A DNA stretch of 31,283 nt from CAYLZN01 sp964387935 (GCA_964387935.1 CAYLZN010000022.1:1-31283); one strand, 5' to 3'. Shown: positions 19,439 to 27,559, counted from the first letter of the stretch. Numbers and translations are program-made. Notes: generated from the sequence alone by a model not told the origin.

Positions 19439-19945
19439 ATGGACACGGTCCGCCTGGCCGTGGGCTTCCTCGCACTCGCCTTGCCCGGTGTGGTCCTGCC
19501 AACCCACGCGGCCGCGCAGCCGCCGCAGGCCATCGTGCGGACGATGCTGCTGAGCGCCACGCCGTTCGCGGCCCCCGGGTGGGAGTTGTCGCTGAGGCGC
19601 GTCACGTATCAACCCGGCGCAGGGAACTCCGGTGAGGTGCACGTCGGCCAGCAGATCGTGCTCCTGGTCGAAGGCCAGTTGAGCGTCCGCGCGATGACGG
19701 GCCAGTTGACCGTGCGGCGCGCTCAGCCGGACGGGACGCCGGGGCCGCCAGAGGCCGTGACGCCCGACGCCGGCGAGGTCGTGGTCCGCGCGGGCGACGT
19801 CGTCCTCGAGCCCGAAGCGTGCGTGCACGCCGTCCGCAACTCGCATGCGGGCACGACCACGATTCTCGTGGCGGCCTTCCTGCCGGCCGGGCAGCCCACG
19901 ACCTTGATGTTGCAGTCGGATCGCCCCGCGGCGCAGCCGCGCTGA
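19439..19945 (+). CDS. Secreted cupin-domain protein
   Basis: The 168-aa protein has a signal peptide (hydrophobic core LAVGFLALALPGVVLP, cleavage near AAAQ, about residue 28) and a single cupin barrel: a first half around YQPGAGNSGEVHVGQQ and VLLVEGQLSV, and a second half GDVVLEPEACVHAVRN. The metal-binding histidines are sparse (one His near HVGQQ and one in VHAV), so catalysis is uncertain. ATG 19439 was chosen because it starts the signal peptide; upstream in-frame starts such as 19364 would bury it. It leads a plus-strand run with the aldolase 27 nt downstream. A periplasmic ligand-binding or isomerase role is possible but not shown. Confidence 0.75.
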   Translation: MDTVRLAVGFLALALPGVVLPTHAAAQPPQAIVRTMLLSATPFAAPGWELSLRRVTYQPGAGNSGEVHVGQQIVLLVEGQLSVRAMTGQLTVRRAQPDGTPGPPEAVTPDAGEVVVRAGDVVLEPEACVHAVRNSHAGTTTILVAAFLPAGQPTTLMLQSDRPAAQPR

Positions 19946-19972
19946 GGGCGTTCCGTCGTCGCGAGGTGCGCC

Positions 19973-20824
19973 ATGCCGATCGTCTCGACCAAGGACATCC
20001 TCGACCGTGCGTTCCGTGAGCGGTACGGAGTGGCCGCCTTCAACATCGTGAACGACCTGACGCTGGAGTCGGTGCTGGCGGCGGCGACGTCGCTGCGCGC
20101 GCCCGTGCTGATTCAGACGTCCGTCAAGACCGTGAAGGCCTACGGCCCTGCGGTGCTGCACGCGATGTTCCGGGAGATGGCGTCGCGGGTGCCTGTCCCC
20201 GTCTCACTCCACCTGGACCACTGCCCCGACCGCGCGATGATCACCACCTGCCTGGAGCACGGGTGGAGCTCGGTGCTGTTCGACGCCTCGGCACTGTCGA
20301 TCGAGGAGAACACCCGGCAGACGAAAGAGGTCGTGGCCGAGGCCCGCCGGCACGGGGCCCACGTCGAGGGCGAGATCGAGGGCATCAAGGGGGTCGAGGA
20401 CGGCGTCGGTACCGACGAGGAGAGTGCGCGGTACGCCATCGACGAGGCCGTGCGCTTCGTGGAGACCACGGGCATCGACTTCTTCGCGCCGGCGATCGGC
20501 ACGGCGCACGGCGTGTACAAGACCGCCCCCAGGCTCGATTTCGGGCGTGTGAGCGACATCGTCGCCCGCGTGCCCGTGCCAATCGTGCTGCACGGCGGCA
20601 CCGGGCTCACGCCGGCGCAGTTCTCCGATCTGATCGGGCGCGGCTGCGCCAAGGTGAACATCTCCACCGCGCTGAAGATCCGCTACATGGACGCGAACCG
20701 GGAGTACCTCGAGCAGCACCCGGGCAAGTACGACCCCCCGACCCTGTTCAAGTACGTCCGGGAGGAGGTCGTGACCATGGCGGCCGATCACATCCGCCTG
20801 TTCGGCAGCGAGGGACGGGCATGA
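19973..20824 (+). CDS. Class II (zinc) ketose-bisphosphate aldolase family
   Basis: This is a 283-aa TIM-barrel aldolase of the fructose/tagatose-bisphosphate family (FbaA/KbaY/IolJ relatives). The catalytic Asp82 and zinc ligand His83 lie in HLDHC, with further zinc ligands His179 (GTAHGVYK) and His207 (LHGGTG) and the phosphate-binding VNISTALK (228-235). Spacing matches E. coli tagatose-bisphosphate aldolase (Asp82/His83/His180/His208) almost exactly. It should cleave a ketose (bis)phosphate into DHAP and an aldehyde, or the reverse. GAGG lies 7 nt before the ATG. Its stop overlaps the HAD start in ATGA. Substrate specificity is not readable; the DhaKL genes on the other strand suggest ketose metabolism. 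Confidence 0.93.
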   Translation: MPIVSTKDILDRAFRERYGVAAFNIVNDLTLESVLAAATSLRAPVLIQTSVKTVKAYGPAVLHAMFREMASRVPVPVSLHLDHCPDRAMITTCLEHGWSSVLFDASALSIEENTRQTKEVVAEARRHGAHVEGEIEGIKGVEDGVGTDEESARYAIDEAVRFVETTGIDFFAPAIGTAHGVYKTAPRLDFGRVSDIVARVPVPIVLHGGTGLTPAQFSDLIGRGCAKVNISTALKIRYMDANREYLEQHPGKYDPPTLFKYVREEVVTMAADHIRLFGSEGRA

Positions 20825-21594
20825 CGCGCGCGCTCCTGTTCGACTGTGACGGCGTGCTGGCCGATACGGAACGGTACGGCCATCTCCCGGCCTTCAATCA
20901 GACGTTCCGCGAGTTCGGGCTCGACGTGGCATGGTCGGAGGAGGAGTACGGGCGCCGGCTCGCCATCGGCGGCGGCAAGGAGCGGATGGCCAGCCTGCTC
21001 ACGCCGGAGTTCGTCAGAGGGACGGGCCTGTCCGAGGATCCCGAGGCCCTGAAGGCGCACGTCGCCGCGTGGCACAGGCGGAAGACCGAGATCTACACGC
21101 GCATGGTCGAGGCCGGGGCCCTCCCGGCGAGGCCGGGCATCGCACGCGTGATCCGCGAGGCGCTCGCGGCGGGGTGGAAGGTCGGTGTGGCCTCGACGTC
21201 GGCCGAACCCTCGGTGCGGGCCATCGTCACCCACGTCCTGGGCCCGACGGATGCGGTGCGCCTGTCGTTCGTCCTGGCCGGCGACGTCGTTCCGCGCAAG
21301 AAGCCCGCCCCGGACATCTACCTGCTGGCGCTCGAGCGACTGGCACGGCCTGCGGCGGACGTGCTCGTCGTCGAGGACTCCCGGAACGGGCTGGTCGCGG
21401 CCCATGCCGCGGGCCTCCGGTGCCTCGTCACGCTCAACGACTACACCCGGGACGAGGACATGAGCGAGGCGGTCCTGGTGGTGTCGAGCCTCGGCGATCC
21501 CGGGGGCGAAGCGACCACGGTCATTGCCAATCGCTGCGCGGCGCGGCCCGGGGGCTGGGTGACCCTGCAGGACCTCGACGACTGCCTTCAGTGA
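20821..21594 (+). CDS. HAD-superfamily hydrolase (CbbY/beta-phosphoglucomutase-like)
   Basis: This is a 257-aa HAD-IA enzyme. Motif I DCDGVLADTE carries nucleophile Asp8 and acid/base Asp10; motif II is ASTS (about 122-125); motif III is the Lys in PRKKPAPDIY; motif IV is VVEDSRNG. The cap domain lies between about 15 and 95. CbbY-type enzymes dephosphorylate sugar phosphates or interconvert them. The start ATG overlaps the aldolase stop (ATGA), so translation is coupled and the two products probably act on the same pathway. The last 30 or so residues (PGGWVTLQDLDDCL) are as in CbbY proteins. The precise sugar phosphate is unknown. Confidence 0.92.
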   Translation: MTRALLFDCDGVLADTERYGHLPAFNQTFREFGLDVAWSEEEYGRRLAIGGGKERMASLLTPEFVRGTGLSEDPEALKAHVAAWHRRKTEIYTRMVEAGALPARPGIARVIREALAAGWKVGVASTSAEPSVRAIVTHVLGPTDAVRLSFVLAGDVVPRKKPAPDIYLLALERLARPAADVLVVEDSRNGLVAAHAAGLRCLVTLNDYTRDEDMSEAVLVVSSLGDPGGEATTVIANRCAARPGGWVTLQDLDDCLQ

Positions 21595-21597
21595 AGA

Positions 21598-21996
21598 TCA
21601 CACCTGGAGCTCGCCTGGCCCGATGATCTCGACGACGTGGCCGGCACCCCGGCGCAAGCGGGCGTCGACGGTCAGAAGGCGGCTCCGCGACAGCCGTGCG
21701 AGCGCGACGTACTCGGCGTCGTACGTCTTCATCCAGCCGAGTTCCTCGGACACTCGCCAGGCTTCGCGGCGCAGCCCTTTCGGGCTCCGTGGCGATACGG
21801 GCGCCGCGAGCAGCCGTCCGAAGGCGATGTCGGCCAGGGCTGCGGAGATCTCCTTTCGCCAGCGCATCTCGTGCAACGCCGACGACACCTCGGACCAGAA
21901 CAGCGGCGGCGCGGCCAGGTGTTCCTGTCCGAACAAGGCGAAGCCGTCGGCCGTCAGACACGCCTGGACGCCTGCGCTCGCGTCGAGGACGATCAC
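21598..21996 (-). CDS. PIN-domain ribonuclease toxin (VapC type)
   Basis: The 132-aa protein has the PIN acidic quartet: Asp5 (VLDAS), Glu36 (WSEV), Asp93 (TYDAEYVALA) and Asp111 (LLTVDARL). VapC toxins cut RNA, usually tRNA or rRNA, when freed from their antitoxin. The start is GTG at 21994-21996, only 3 nt after the antitoxin stop, a layout typical of toxin-antitoxin operons. The gene ends 3 nt from the HAD gene on the other strand, so the two converge tightly. Confidence 0.88.
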   Translation of the reverse strand: MIVLDASAGVQACLTADGFALFGQEHLAAPPLFWSEVSSALHEMRWRKEISAALADIAFGRLLAAPVSPRSPKGLRREAWRVSEELGWMKTYDAEYVALARLSRSRLLTVDARLRRGAGHVVEIIGPGELQV

Positions 21997-21999
21997 GGG

Positions 22000-22245
22000 T
22001 CAGCGCCCTTCGCGCGAACGGCGGACGGCGCGCACCACGTCGGGCATCGGCTCGCCAGTGGCCGTCCGTCGCCACGAGGCGGGCAGGCGGATGTCCGCGG
22101 GAGGGACGAGCGAGAGGAGGTCGGACTCTTCGATGAGGTGTTGCGTGCCCGCGCGGCGCGATGGGAGCCGTCCCGACCGGATCCAGCGCCGGACGGTCTC
22201 GGGATTGCAGCGGACGCGGCGTGCGGCTTCGGGCACTGTCAGCAC
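22000..22245 (-). CDS. Excisionase/MerR-like HTH protein, probable antitoxin of the PIN toxin
   Basis: This 81-aa protein begins with an excisionase-type helix-turn-helix (LTVPEAARRVRCNPETVRRW, then IRSGRLPSRRAGTQHLIEESD), which reads as DNA-binding. The C-terminal 35 residues are basic and probably wrap the toxin. It precedes the PIN toxin by 3 nt. The start is GTG at 22243-22245; TATGCT ends 6 nt upstream and no Shine-Dalgarno is present, so it may be translated from a leaderless transcript. It is not a classic AbrB- or RHH-type VapB; antitoxin function is inferred from position and size. Confidence 0.8.
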   Translation of the reverse strand: MLTVPEAARRVRCNPETVRRWIRSGRLPSRRAGTQHLIEESDLLSLVPPADIRLPASWRRTATGEPMPDVVRAVRRSREGR

Positions 22246-22249
22246 AGGA

Positions 22250-22261
22250 GTAGCATACTAC
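22250..22261. promoter_or_regulatory. Short palindrome overlapping the antitoxin promoter (possible operator), with TATGCT -10 at 22252-22257
   Basis: GTAGCATACTAC has arms GTAG/CTAC around a 4-bp centre and contains the candidate -10 hexamer TATGCT (minus strand). Autoregulation by the HTH antitoxin at such a site would be usual for toxin-antitoxin loci; the site itself is only suggested by symmetry and position. Confidence 0.3.
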
Positions 22262-22307
22262 AACATGCGGCGTGTTGCCTTCGAGGCGTGACCGGGTGGA
22301 GGCGCGC

Positions 22308-22313
22308 TATGAT
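22308..22313 (+). promoter_or_regulatory. Candidate -10 element for a leaderless transcript of the outer-membrane protein
   Basis: TATGAT ends 6 nt before the GTG at 22320. A GGAGG at 22298-22302 is 17 nt from that GTG, too far for normal initiation, which favours the -10/leaderless reading. Confidence 0.4.
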
Positions 22314-22319
22314 CCCGTC

Positions 22320-22928
22320 GTGATCATCAACCGTGTCCGGGTGTCGTTGCTGGCGCTGTCCGTCCTCCTGCTCGCGCCCGTCCCGGCCCGCGCCCAGCAC
22401 ATCGAGGTCTCTCCATTCGTGGGCTTCAAGCTCGCCGGCGAGGTCACCGACAACAACGGCAACGACATCGACCTGAACGGCCCGTCCGCCGGGGTCACCC
22501 TCGACATCCGGATCGACGACGACCTGCGATTGACGCTGCTCTTCAGCCGCGCCTGGTCCGAGGTGACGCTCGCCGGGCCCGCCGGGACCGAGCCGCGCAC
22601 GTTCACCGTGGACACGTATCACGGCGGCGTCCACCGGGAGGTCTGGCACGAGAAGGTGCGGCCGTTCTTCGGCGCGTCCATTGGCCTCACGCGCTACGAT
22701 GCGGGCACGCTCGACGCGGAGCCGGAGTACCTGTTCGGTTTCGGGGCGGGCGTCGGCGTGAAGCTGCTGCCGGTGTGGTGGTTCGGCGTGCGCGCGGAGG
22801 CCCGCGGCATGGCCAACTTCGCCGGCAGCTCCGGTCGCATCGCGTGCGGCGGCGGGTGCGTCGCGCTCATCGACAACGACATTCTCTGGCTGGGCGAAGC
22901 GACGATCGGCGCGATGTTCAAGTTCTAA
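22320..22928 (+). CDS. Outer-membrane beta-barrel protein
   Basis: The 202-aa protein has a signal peptide (MIINRVRVSLLALSVLLL, cleavage near ARAQ, residue 26) and then alternating beta strands typical of a small OmpA/OmpW-like barrel: VSPFVGFKL, SAGVTLDIRI, LRLTLLFSRAW, VRPFFGASIGLTRY, LFGFGAGVGVKLL and a terminal ATIGAMFKF ending in phenylalanine. A loop near 175-186 carries two cysteines (CGGGC). I chose GTG 22320 because it begins the signal peptide; GTG codons at 22272 and 22296 would add a non-hydrophobic extension. It stands alone between the divergent toxin-antitoxin operon and a convergent gene. Specific function is unknown. Confidence 0.8.
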   Translation: MIINRVRVSLLALSVLLLAPVPARAQHIEVSPFVGFKLAGEVTDNNGNDIDLNGPSAGVTLDIRIDDDLRLTLLFSRAWSEVTLAGPAGTEPRTFTVDTYHGGVHREVWHEKVRPFFGASIGLTRYDAGTLDAEPEYLFGFGAGVGVKLLPVWWFGVRAEARGMANFAGSSGRIACGGGCVALIDNDILWLGEATIGAMFKF

Positions 22929-22939
22929 GGTTAAGCCGC

Positions 22940-23521
22940 CTACTTGCCACGCGGCGGGCTGATCATGATGTGCGCGCCCGCCGTGCCGCCGTCCATCAGC
23001 CACGGCGCGCCCGGCGCCGCCTTGGTCGAGATCCCCAGCGACTCAGGCGTCGCAAACGGCACGTAGATGACCCACCGCAGGTAGGCTTCGGCCACCTGGC
23101 CCGTGGTGGCGTCGAAGCCCTTGCCGGTCAGGACATAGAGGGTCCGCGGCTCACGCGACATGGCGAGCGTGCCGGACTCGATCTCCTTGAAGCGGATCTC
23201 GCTGCGCTGGCGGCCGGTGACGCCTTGTGCCGCCAGTTCGCGCCCCCGGGCCATGAACGGCTCCAGGTCCTTGTGGTAGCAGGCCACACTGAACGACGCC
23301 TCGGCGGGGTTGTCAGCGAGGCAGACCAGATCGTTGGTCCCCTGGCGCAACGTCACGATCGTGCCTGCCTCGTCATAGCCGAGGACCGTCGCGCCCGCGC
23401 GCCGGTCGTCGGGTGCGGCCAGGACGGCGGCGGCAATCTGTTCGCTCGGCGGCGGAACCGAGGCAGTGGCGGCGGGCGCGTGTACGGCAATGCAGGCCAG
23501 GGCCAGCAAGGGTGTCTTCAT
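22940..23521 (-). CDS. Hypothetical exported protein
   Basis: A 193-aa protein I do not recognise. It starts with a signal peptide (MKTPLLALACIAVHAPAATAS) preceded by GAGGAGG at good spacing from ATG 23519-23521. The mature part contains two cysteines (LVCLAD and SVACYH) that could form a disulfide, an ELAAQGVTGRQRSEIRFKEI helix region, and a C-terminal glycine-rich end (WLMDGGTAGAHIMISPP). No catalytic motif is evident. A TATGAT hexamer lies 22 nt upstream of the start, a plausible own promoter. It is 85 nt downstream of the tetratrico lipoprotein gene. Confidence 0.75.
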   Translation of the reverse strand: MKTPLLALACIAVHAPAATASVPPPSEQIAAAVLAAPDDRRAGATVLGYDEAGTIVTLRQGTNDLVCLADNPAEASFSVACYHKDLEPFMARGRELAAQGVTGRQRSEIRFKEIESGTLAMSREPRTLYVLTGKGFDATTGQVAEAYLRWVIYVPFATPESLGISTKAAPGAPWLMDGGTAGAHIMISPPRGK

Positions 23522-23606
23522 GGGAGCCTCCTCGTGTGGCCCCATCATACGTGAGGCGGCCAGGCACCGAGCGGGGAAGGCGGTCGGCAAGGCGGCGAAG
23601 CGGCCG

Positions 23607-25121
23607 TCAGCGCGCCGCGAGCAGGGCGCGCAGGGCGTCTGCCTTGGCCGTCATCGAGGGATGTCGAGCCGCGACCTCGAGCCGCGCCAGCGCGAGGTCG
23701 CGGTGGCCGGCACGTGCGAAGGCGTTGCCCGCGTTGTACGCGGCGGTGGCGGCCTGCGCCTCGGCGTCCGACATGACGGTATGGTACTCCGCGGCCTGGC
23801 GCTCCTTGAACTCCTGAGGCTGATCGGAGCGTTCCAGGGCGGCCAGGTCGCGCGCGGCCTTCTCCGCGGCGGTCGTCGCGCACGCCATCGCCGAGGTGAA
23901 GACCTCTGCCGCGACGGGCCATGCCTCCTGCTCGGCCCTGACGATCCCCAGGTACGAGAGGGCGTCGCAGTTGGCGGCGTCCATCTTCCAGGCTCGCTCG
24001 AAGCGGTCGCGCGCAGCGTCGAGGTCGCGACGGGCGTAGGCCACGAGCCCGCCCAGCGTGTAGACGTTGGTATTGTTGAACAGGGCGGTGGCCCGCTCCA
24101 CGTCCTCCCAGGCGCGGTCCATCGATTTGAGCTGGTATTGGTTCCAGGCACGCCAGTACAGCGCGTCACCGATCAGCCACGTGCCCAGGTCCACCATGCG
24201 CGTGGCGGCCTCGATGGCTTCCTGAGGTCGTTTCAGGTAGGTCAGGCAGATGACCCGACCGAGCAGCGCGTCTCGCTGGGTGGGCGCGAGGGCGAGCACG
24301 GCATCGTAGCTGGCGAGCGCCGCATCGAGCTCGCGCAGCGCACGCTGTCCCCCGGCCAGGGCGAGCCGGATCGCGCCGGACTCCGGGAAGGCGGCGGCAG
24401 CCGTCTCGAGCTGGCGGACGCCGTCCCGCACCTGGCGCGGGTCGGCGGTCATGGCCCGACCCCTGACGAACGCGACCTCAGGAACCCACCTCGGATCGGT
24501 CCCTTCGAGCGTCGCCAGCAGATCGCGCGAGTCGCGGCTGCAGAGGGCGAGGCGGAACCGCAGCACCGGACGATCGCCCAGGGCCGCCAGCACAGCATCC
24601 GGGTCGATCCCGTCACGGGCCACGCGGGCATCGCAGTCGAGCGCGAGCGCGGCATAGGACAGGGCAAGCGAGGTCGGCACCCCGTCGAGTGCGCGTCGCG
24701 CGGGCCGTGCCTCCGAGTTCTGCTCGCGCCAGTACTCCATCTGCCGGGCCTGCCGGACCTCGTTGTCGAATCCGGAGACCTCGCCGGGCCACAGTCTCGC
24801 CGTCGCCACCAGTGGCCTCACGTCCCGGTGCCCGGGGAGGAGCGCGCCGAGCCGCTCGGCGCGCTCGATCGCCGCGTCGGCGGGAAGGCCGAGTTCCTTG
24901 CTGCGGAATGCCAGGAGGATCGCGGTGTCGAACGCCGCTCGCGTCACGCCGGGGCGATCGACTCGCGGCGTGGCCAGCAGGTGCTCGTACTCGTCCAGGG
25001 CCTCGGCCAGGCAGGCGTGACAGCCGACGTTGACGAGGCCGTCGGCGCGCGCCTGCCGGGCGTTGCCCTGCGCAGTGGGTCCCCGGGCCGCACAGCCGGC
25101 GAGCGCCGCGAGGAGGGTCAT
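23607..25121 (-). CDS. Tetratricopeptide-like lipoprotein
   Basis: From the ATG at 25119-25121 the protein is 504 aa. A lipobox LAGC with its cysteine at residue 10 follows a very short leader, so the true start may be the TTG at 25130 or another codon slightly upstream. Near the mature N-terminus a VGCHACLAEAL segment stands out. The remainder is helical with TPR-like pairs: AAFPESGAIRLALAGGQRAL, LDAALASYDAVLALAP, PQEAIEAATRMV, AWEDVERATALF, DLDAARDRFERAW and HRDLALARLEVAA. TPR lipoproteins usually scaffold envelope complexes. It lies 53 nt after the SnoaL-like gene and probably shares its transcript. No enzyme motif is seen. Confidence 0.8.
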   Translation of the reverse strand: MTLLAALAGCAARGPTAQGNARQARADGLVNVGCHACLAEALDEYEHLLATPRVDRPGVTRAAFDTAILLAFRSKELGLPADAAIERAERLGALLPGHRDVRPLVATARLWPGEVSGFDNEVRQARQMEYWREQNSEARPARRALDGVPTSLALSYAALALDCDARVARDGIDPDAVLAALGDRPVLRFRLALCSRDSRDLLATLEGTDPRWVPEVAFVRGRAMTADPRQVRDGVRQLETAAAAFPESGAIRLALAGGQRALRELDAALASYDAVLALAPTQRDALLGRVICLTYLKRPQEAIEAATRMVDLGTWLIGDALYWRAWNQYQLKSMDRAWEDVERATALFNNTNVYTLGGLVAYARRDLDAARDRFERAWKMDAANCDALSYLGIVRAEQEAWPVAAEVFTSAMACATTAAEKAARDLAALERSDQPQEFKERQAAEYHTVMSDAEAQAATAAYNAGNAFARAGHRDLALARLEVAARHPSMTAKADALRALLAAR

Positions 25122-25174
25122 GCAGGCCAACGCCGGCCCACGGGCCGGCCATCGCGTGGCGCCCCGCGTCGGCC

Positions 25175-25642
25175 CTACTTCTTCGGGTCGTCGCCGCCCG
25201 TCCACGTGATGAACTGCCACCGCCCGCCCTCGTTGACGAGCACGTCGGTGTAGTGCCCCTTCACCGTCTCGCGTTCCTTTCTGTCGTTCTCGCGGGCCAC
25301 CTGATAGTGGTAGTGCACGACGGCGATGGTGCCGGTGATCGTGATGGAGATGGGGAACAGCTCCTGCTCCAGTACGGTACTGTTGGCATTGTCGTAGCGG
25401 TTCCAGCGGGCGATCGAGGCCTTGTTCTGCGGCATCGGCATGTCGATGGCCCAGACACTGACGTTCGGATGGACCATCGTATCGATCCAGGACATGTCCT
25501 TGTCCTTCGCCATCTGCCACTGTCGCTCTTCGAGCTTCCAGACCTCCTGCTGTGCCGGGCTCCACGACTGAGCCGAGACAACCCCTGCACCTGCCAGGAA
25601 CACGAGCCACACGAAACCCCCGGATGCAACTCGACGGATCAT
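25175..25642 (-). CDS. SnoaL/DUF4440-like exported protein
   Basis: The 155-aa protein has a signal peptide (cleavage near VSAQ, residue 25) and then the alpha+beta cone-fold layout of the NTF2/DUF4440 group: an N-terminal helix (QEVWKLEERQWQMAKDKD), a segment with MVHPNVSVW, the central strands ISITITGTIAVVHYHYQ, and a C-terminal strand GGRWQFITWTGGDD. Such proteins bind small molecules or act as isomerases and dehydratases, but no function can be assigned here. GGGAGG 6 nt before the ATG at 25640-25642 fixes the start. It heads the minus-strand run with the TPR lipoprotein and the unknown exported protein. Confidence 0.82.
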   Translation of the reverse strand: MIRRVASGGFVWLVFLAGAGVVSAQSWSPAQQEVWKLEERQWQMAKDKDMSWIDTMVHPNVSVWAIDMPMPQNKASIARWNRYDNANSTVLEQELFPISITITGTIAVVHYHYQVARENDRKERETVKGHYTDVLVNEGGRWQFITWTGGDDPKK

Positions 25643-25793
25643 CGCATACCTCCCGGCCCTGACGGGCCCGACGCCACCTGTTGAGTGAGGGGGCAAGCGT
25701 CTCACGCTGCCGGTGGGCACGCAACAGTTTTCTGTCTCCTTCCACGTCGCCCGTTGTGAGACGATAGGCTCCCTCGGGCTGGAGGTCGCGTCC

Positions 25794-27443
25794 ATGCGCC
25801 GCTCGCGTCGTTCGTTCCTCTCGTCGCTTGGTGCCACCACGATCTCGACGTTGGCCGTCCCCCTCGTCGCACGCCAGGCCGATCGGCCGGACCTCGTCAT
25901 TCGCGGCGGTACGATCTACGACGGCCGCGGAGGACCGCCACTCGACGGGGACGTCGCCATCACCGGCCAGCGCATCAGCGCCATGGGCCGCGTGCGCGAG
26001 CGCGGGCTCCTCGAGATCGACGCCAGGGGGCGGGCGGTCGCCCCGGGCTTCGTCGACATCCACTCGCACGCCGACGGCAACCTGTTCCGCGACCCCAACC
26101 TCGAATCCGTCATCCGGCAGGGCGTGACCACGGTGGTCGTCGGCCAGGACGGCGGCTCACGATCGCCGCGTGAGCGGGCCGGGGATCCTGACGATCGCAG
26201 CTACGAGACGTTCGCCGATCTCTTTGCGGCGATCGAGCGTCTGCCGCCGGCTGCCAACGTCGCCTCGATGGTCGGGCTCGGCACCGTGCGCGGGGCCGTG
26301 ATCGGCGCCGGCGATCGCCCCGCCACGGCGGAGGAGCTCGCGAGAATGCGTGATCTCGTCGCGCGGGCGCTGGCGGACGGCGCGTGCGGGGTCTCGACCG
26401 GCCTGGAGTACACGCCAGGAGCGTTTGCCCCGCTCGCGGAGCTGATCGAGGTGACGCGACCGGCGTCCGCCCATGGCGTCGTGTACTCCACCCACATGCG
26501 GAACGAGGACGATCGCCTGATCGAGGCCATCGACGAGGCGATTGCCGTGGCCGAAGGGGCGAAGTGCGGCCTGCAGGTCGCTCACCTGAAGGCCCAGGGG
26601 CCGCGCAACTGGGGCAAGCTCGACACGGTGTTTCAGCGGCTCGACGCAGCCCGCACGCGCGGCGTCGATGCCGCTTTCGACGTCTACCCTTATGTCGCCT
26701 ACCAGACGGGCCTCACCAACCTGTTTCCCCTCTGGGCGCGCGACGGCGGCAGCGACGCGTTCCTCGCCCGCCTGCGGGACGCCTCGCAGGTGGACCGTAT
26801 CCGGCGGGAGGCGGAAGACAAGGCCGGCCTGATCGGCGGCTGGCAGAACGTCCAGGTCACCAGCGTCTCCGCCGCCGAGGATCGCGGCGTCGAGGGCATG
26901 CGCCTCGACGCGGCCGCGCGCGCCGCCGGCCGCGACCCCTTCGCCTACGCGGTCGACCTGCTGATCAGGAACCGGGCGAGCGTCGGCATGATTGGCTTCG
27001 CGATGAGCGAAGCAAACGTGGAGCGCCAGATCGCCCACCCGCTGGCCATGATCTGCTCGGACGGGGGCTCGTTCGCGGTGGAAGGTCCCGCTCGGCGCGG
27101 CAGCCCGCACCCGCGCGGCCTGGGCACGTTCCCGCGCGTGCTGGGACACTACGTGCGCGAGCGCAAGGTCGTGTCGCTCGGCGAGGCCATCCGCAAGATG
27201 ACATCCCTGCCGGCGGCCCGCTGCCACCTGGTCGACCGCGGCACCCTGGCCTCCGGCGCATTCGCGGACATCGTCGTCTTCGATCCCTCGACCGTCGCCG
27301 ACCGGGCGACCTTCGATCAGCCGTTCCAGTACCCGGCGGGCATCGACACCGTGATCGTCAACGGGGCGGTGGCGCTGCGCCAGGGTGAACGCGCCGGACG
27401 ACGCGGCGTGGTACTGCACGCTGCACACGGAACGGGCCGATAG
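25794..27443 (+). CDS. N-acyl-D-amino-acid deacylase-like amidohydrolase, Tat-exported
   Basis: The 549-aa protein starts with a twin-arginine leader (RRSFLSSLG, residues 5-13, cleavage near VARQ). The metal-dependent amidohydrolase fold follows: the N-terminal beta-sandwich (LVIRGGTIYDGRG), the HxH ligands His90/His92 (FVDIHSHADG), the D-aminoacylase phrase STGLEYTPGAFA, STHMRNED, the HLKAQG segment, CSDGG, and the C-terminal GAFADIVVFDPSTV closing the sandwich. Family members hydrolyse N-acyl-D-amino acids or related D-dipeptides, some from peptidoglycan. GGAGG 8 nt upstream supports ATG 25794; earlier in-frame starts would hide the Tat motif. The exact substrate is unknown. Confidence 0.92.
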   Translation: MRRSRRSFLSSLGATTISTLAVPLVARQADRPDLVIRGGTIYDGRGGPPLDGDVAITGQRISAMGRVRERGLLEIDARGRAVAPGFVDIHSHADGNLFRDPNLESVIRQGVTTVVVGQDGGSRSPRERAGDPDDRSYETFADLFAAIERLPPAANVASMVGLGTVRGAVIGAGDRPATAEELARMRDLVARALADGACGVSTGLEYTPGAFAPLAELIEVTRPASAHGVVYSTHMRNEDDRLIEAIDEAIAVAEGAKCGLQVAHLKAQGPRNWGKLDTVFQRLDAARTRGVDAAFDVYPYVAYQTGLTNLFPLWARDGGSDAFLARLRDASQVDRIRREAEDKAGLIGGWQNVQVTSVSAAEDRGVEGMRLDAAARAAGRDPFAYAVDLLIRNRASVGMIGFAMSEANVERQIAHPLAMICSDGGSFAVEGPARRGSPHPRGLGTFPRVLGHYVRERKVVSLGEAIRKMTSLPAARCHLVDRGTLASGAFADIVVFDPSTVADRATFDQPFQYPAGIDTVIVNGAVALRQGERAGRRGVVLHAAHGTGR

Positions 27444-27477
27444 CCCCTGACTCGCACCGGCACGCGGCCGACCCGGG

Positions 27478-27483
27478 TATGAT
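27478..27483 (+). promoter_or_regulatory. Candidate -10 element upstream of the cytochrome c peroxidase gene
   Basis: TATGAT stands in the GC-rich 116-bp gap after the amidohydrolase stop and 76 nt before the ATG at 27560. It would give the peroxidase gene its own promoter and a leader of about 70 nt. No clear -35 is seen. Confidence 0.35.
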
Positions 27484-27559
27484 CGGGAACGCCGGCCCGC
27501 CTCGCGCGCGGGCCGTTCGCTCGAACTTCATCCGTCGCAGCCCCCGATGGAGAGTCATC

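Noticed and set aside
23466..25253. 595-codon plus-strand open frame
   Set aside because: Antisense to the TPR lipoprotein and the exported unknown; no signal peptide, no motif, arginine-rich shadow composition.
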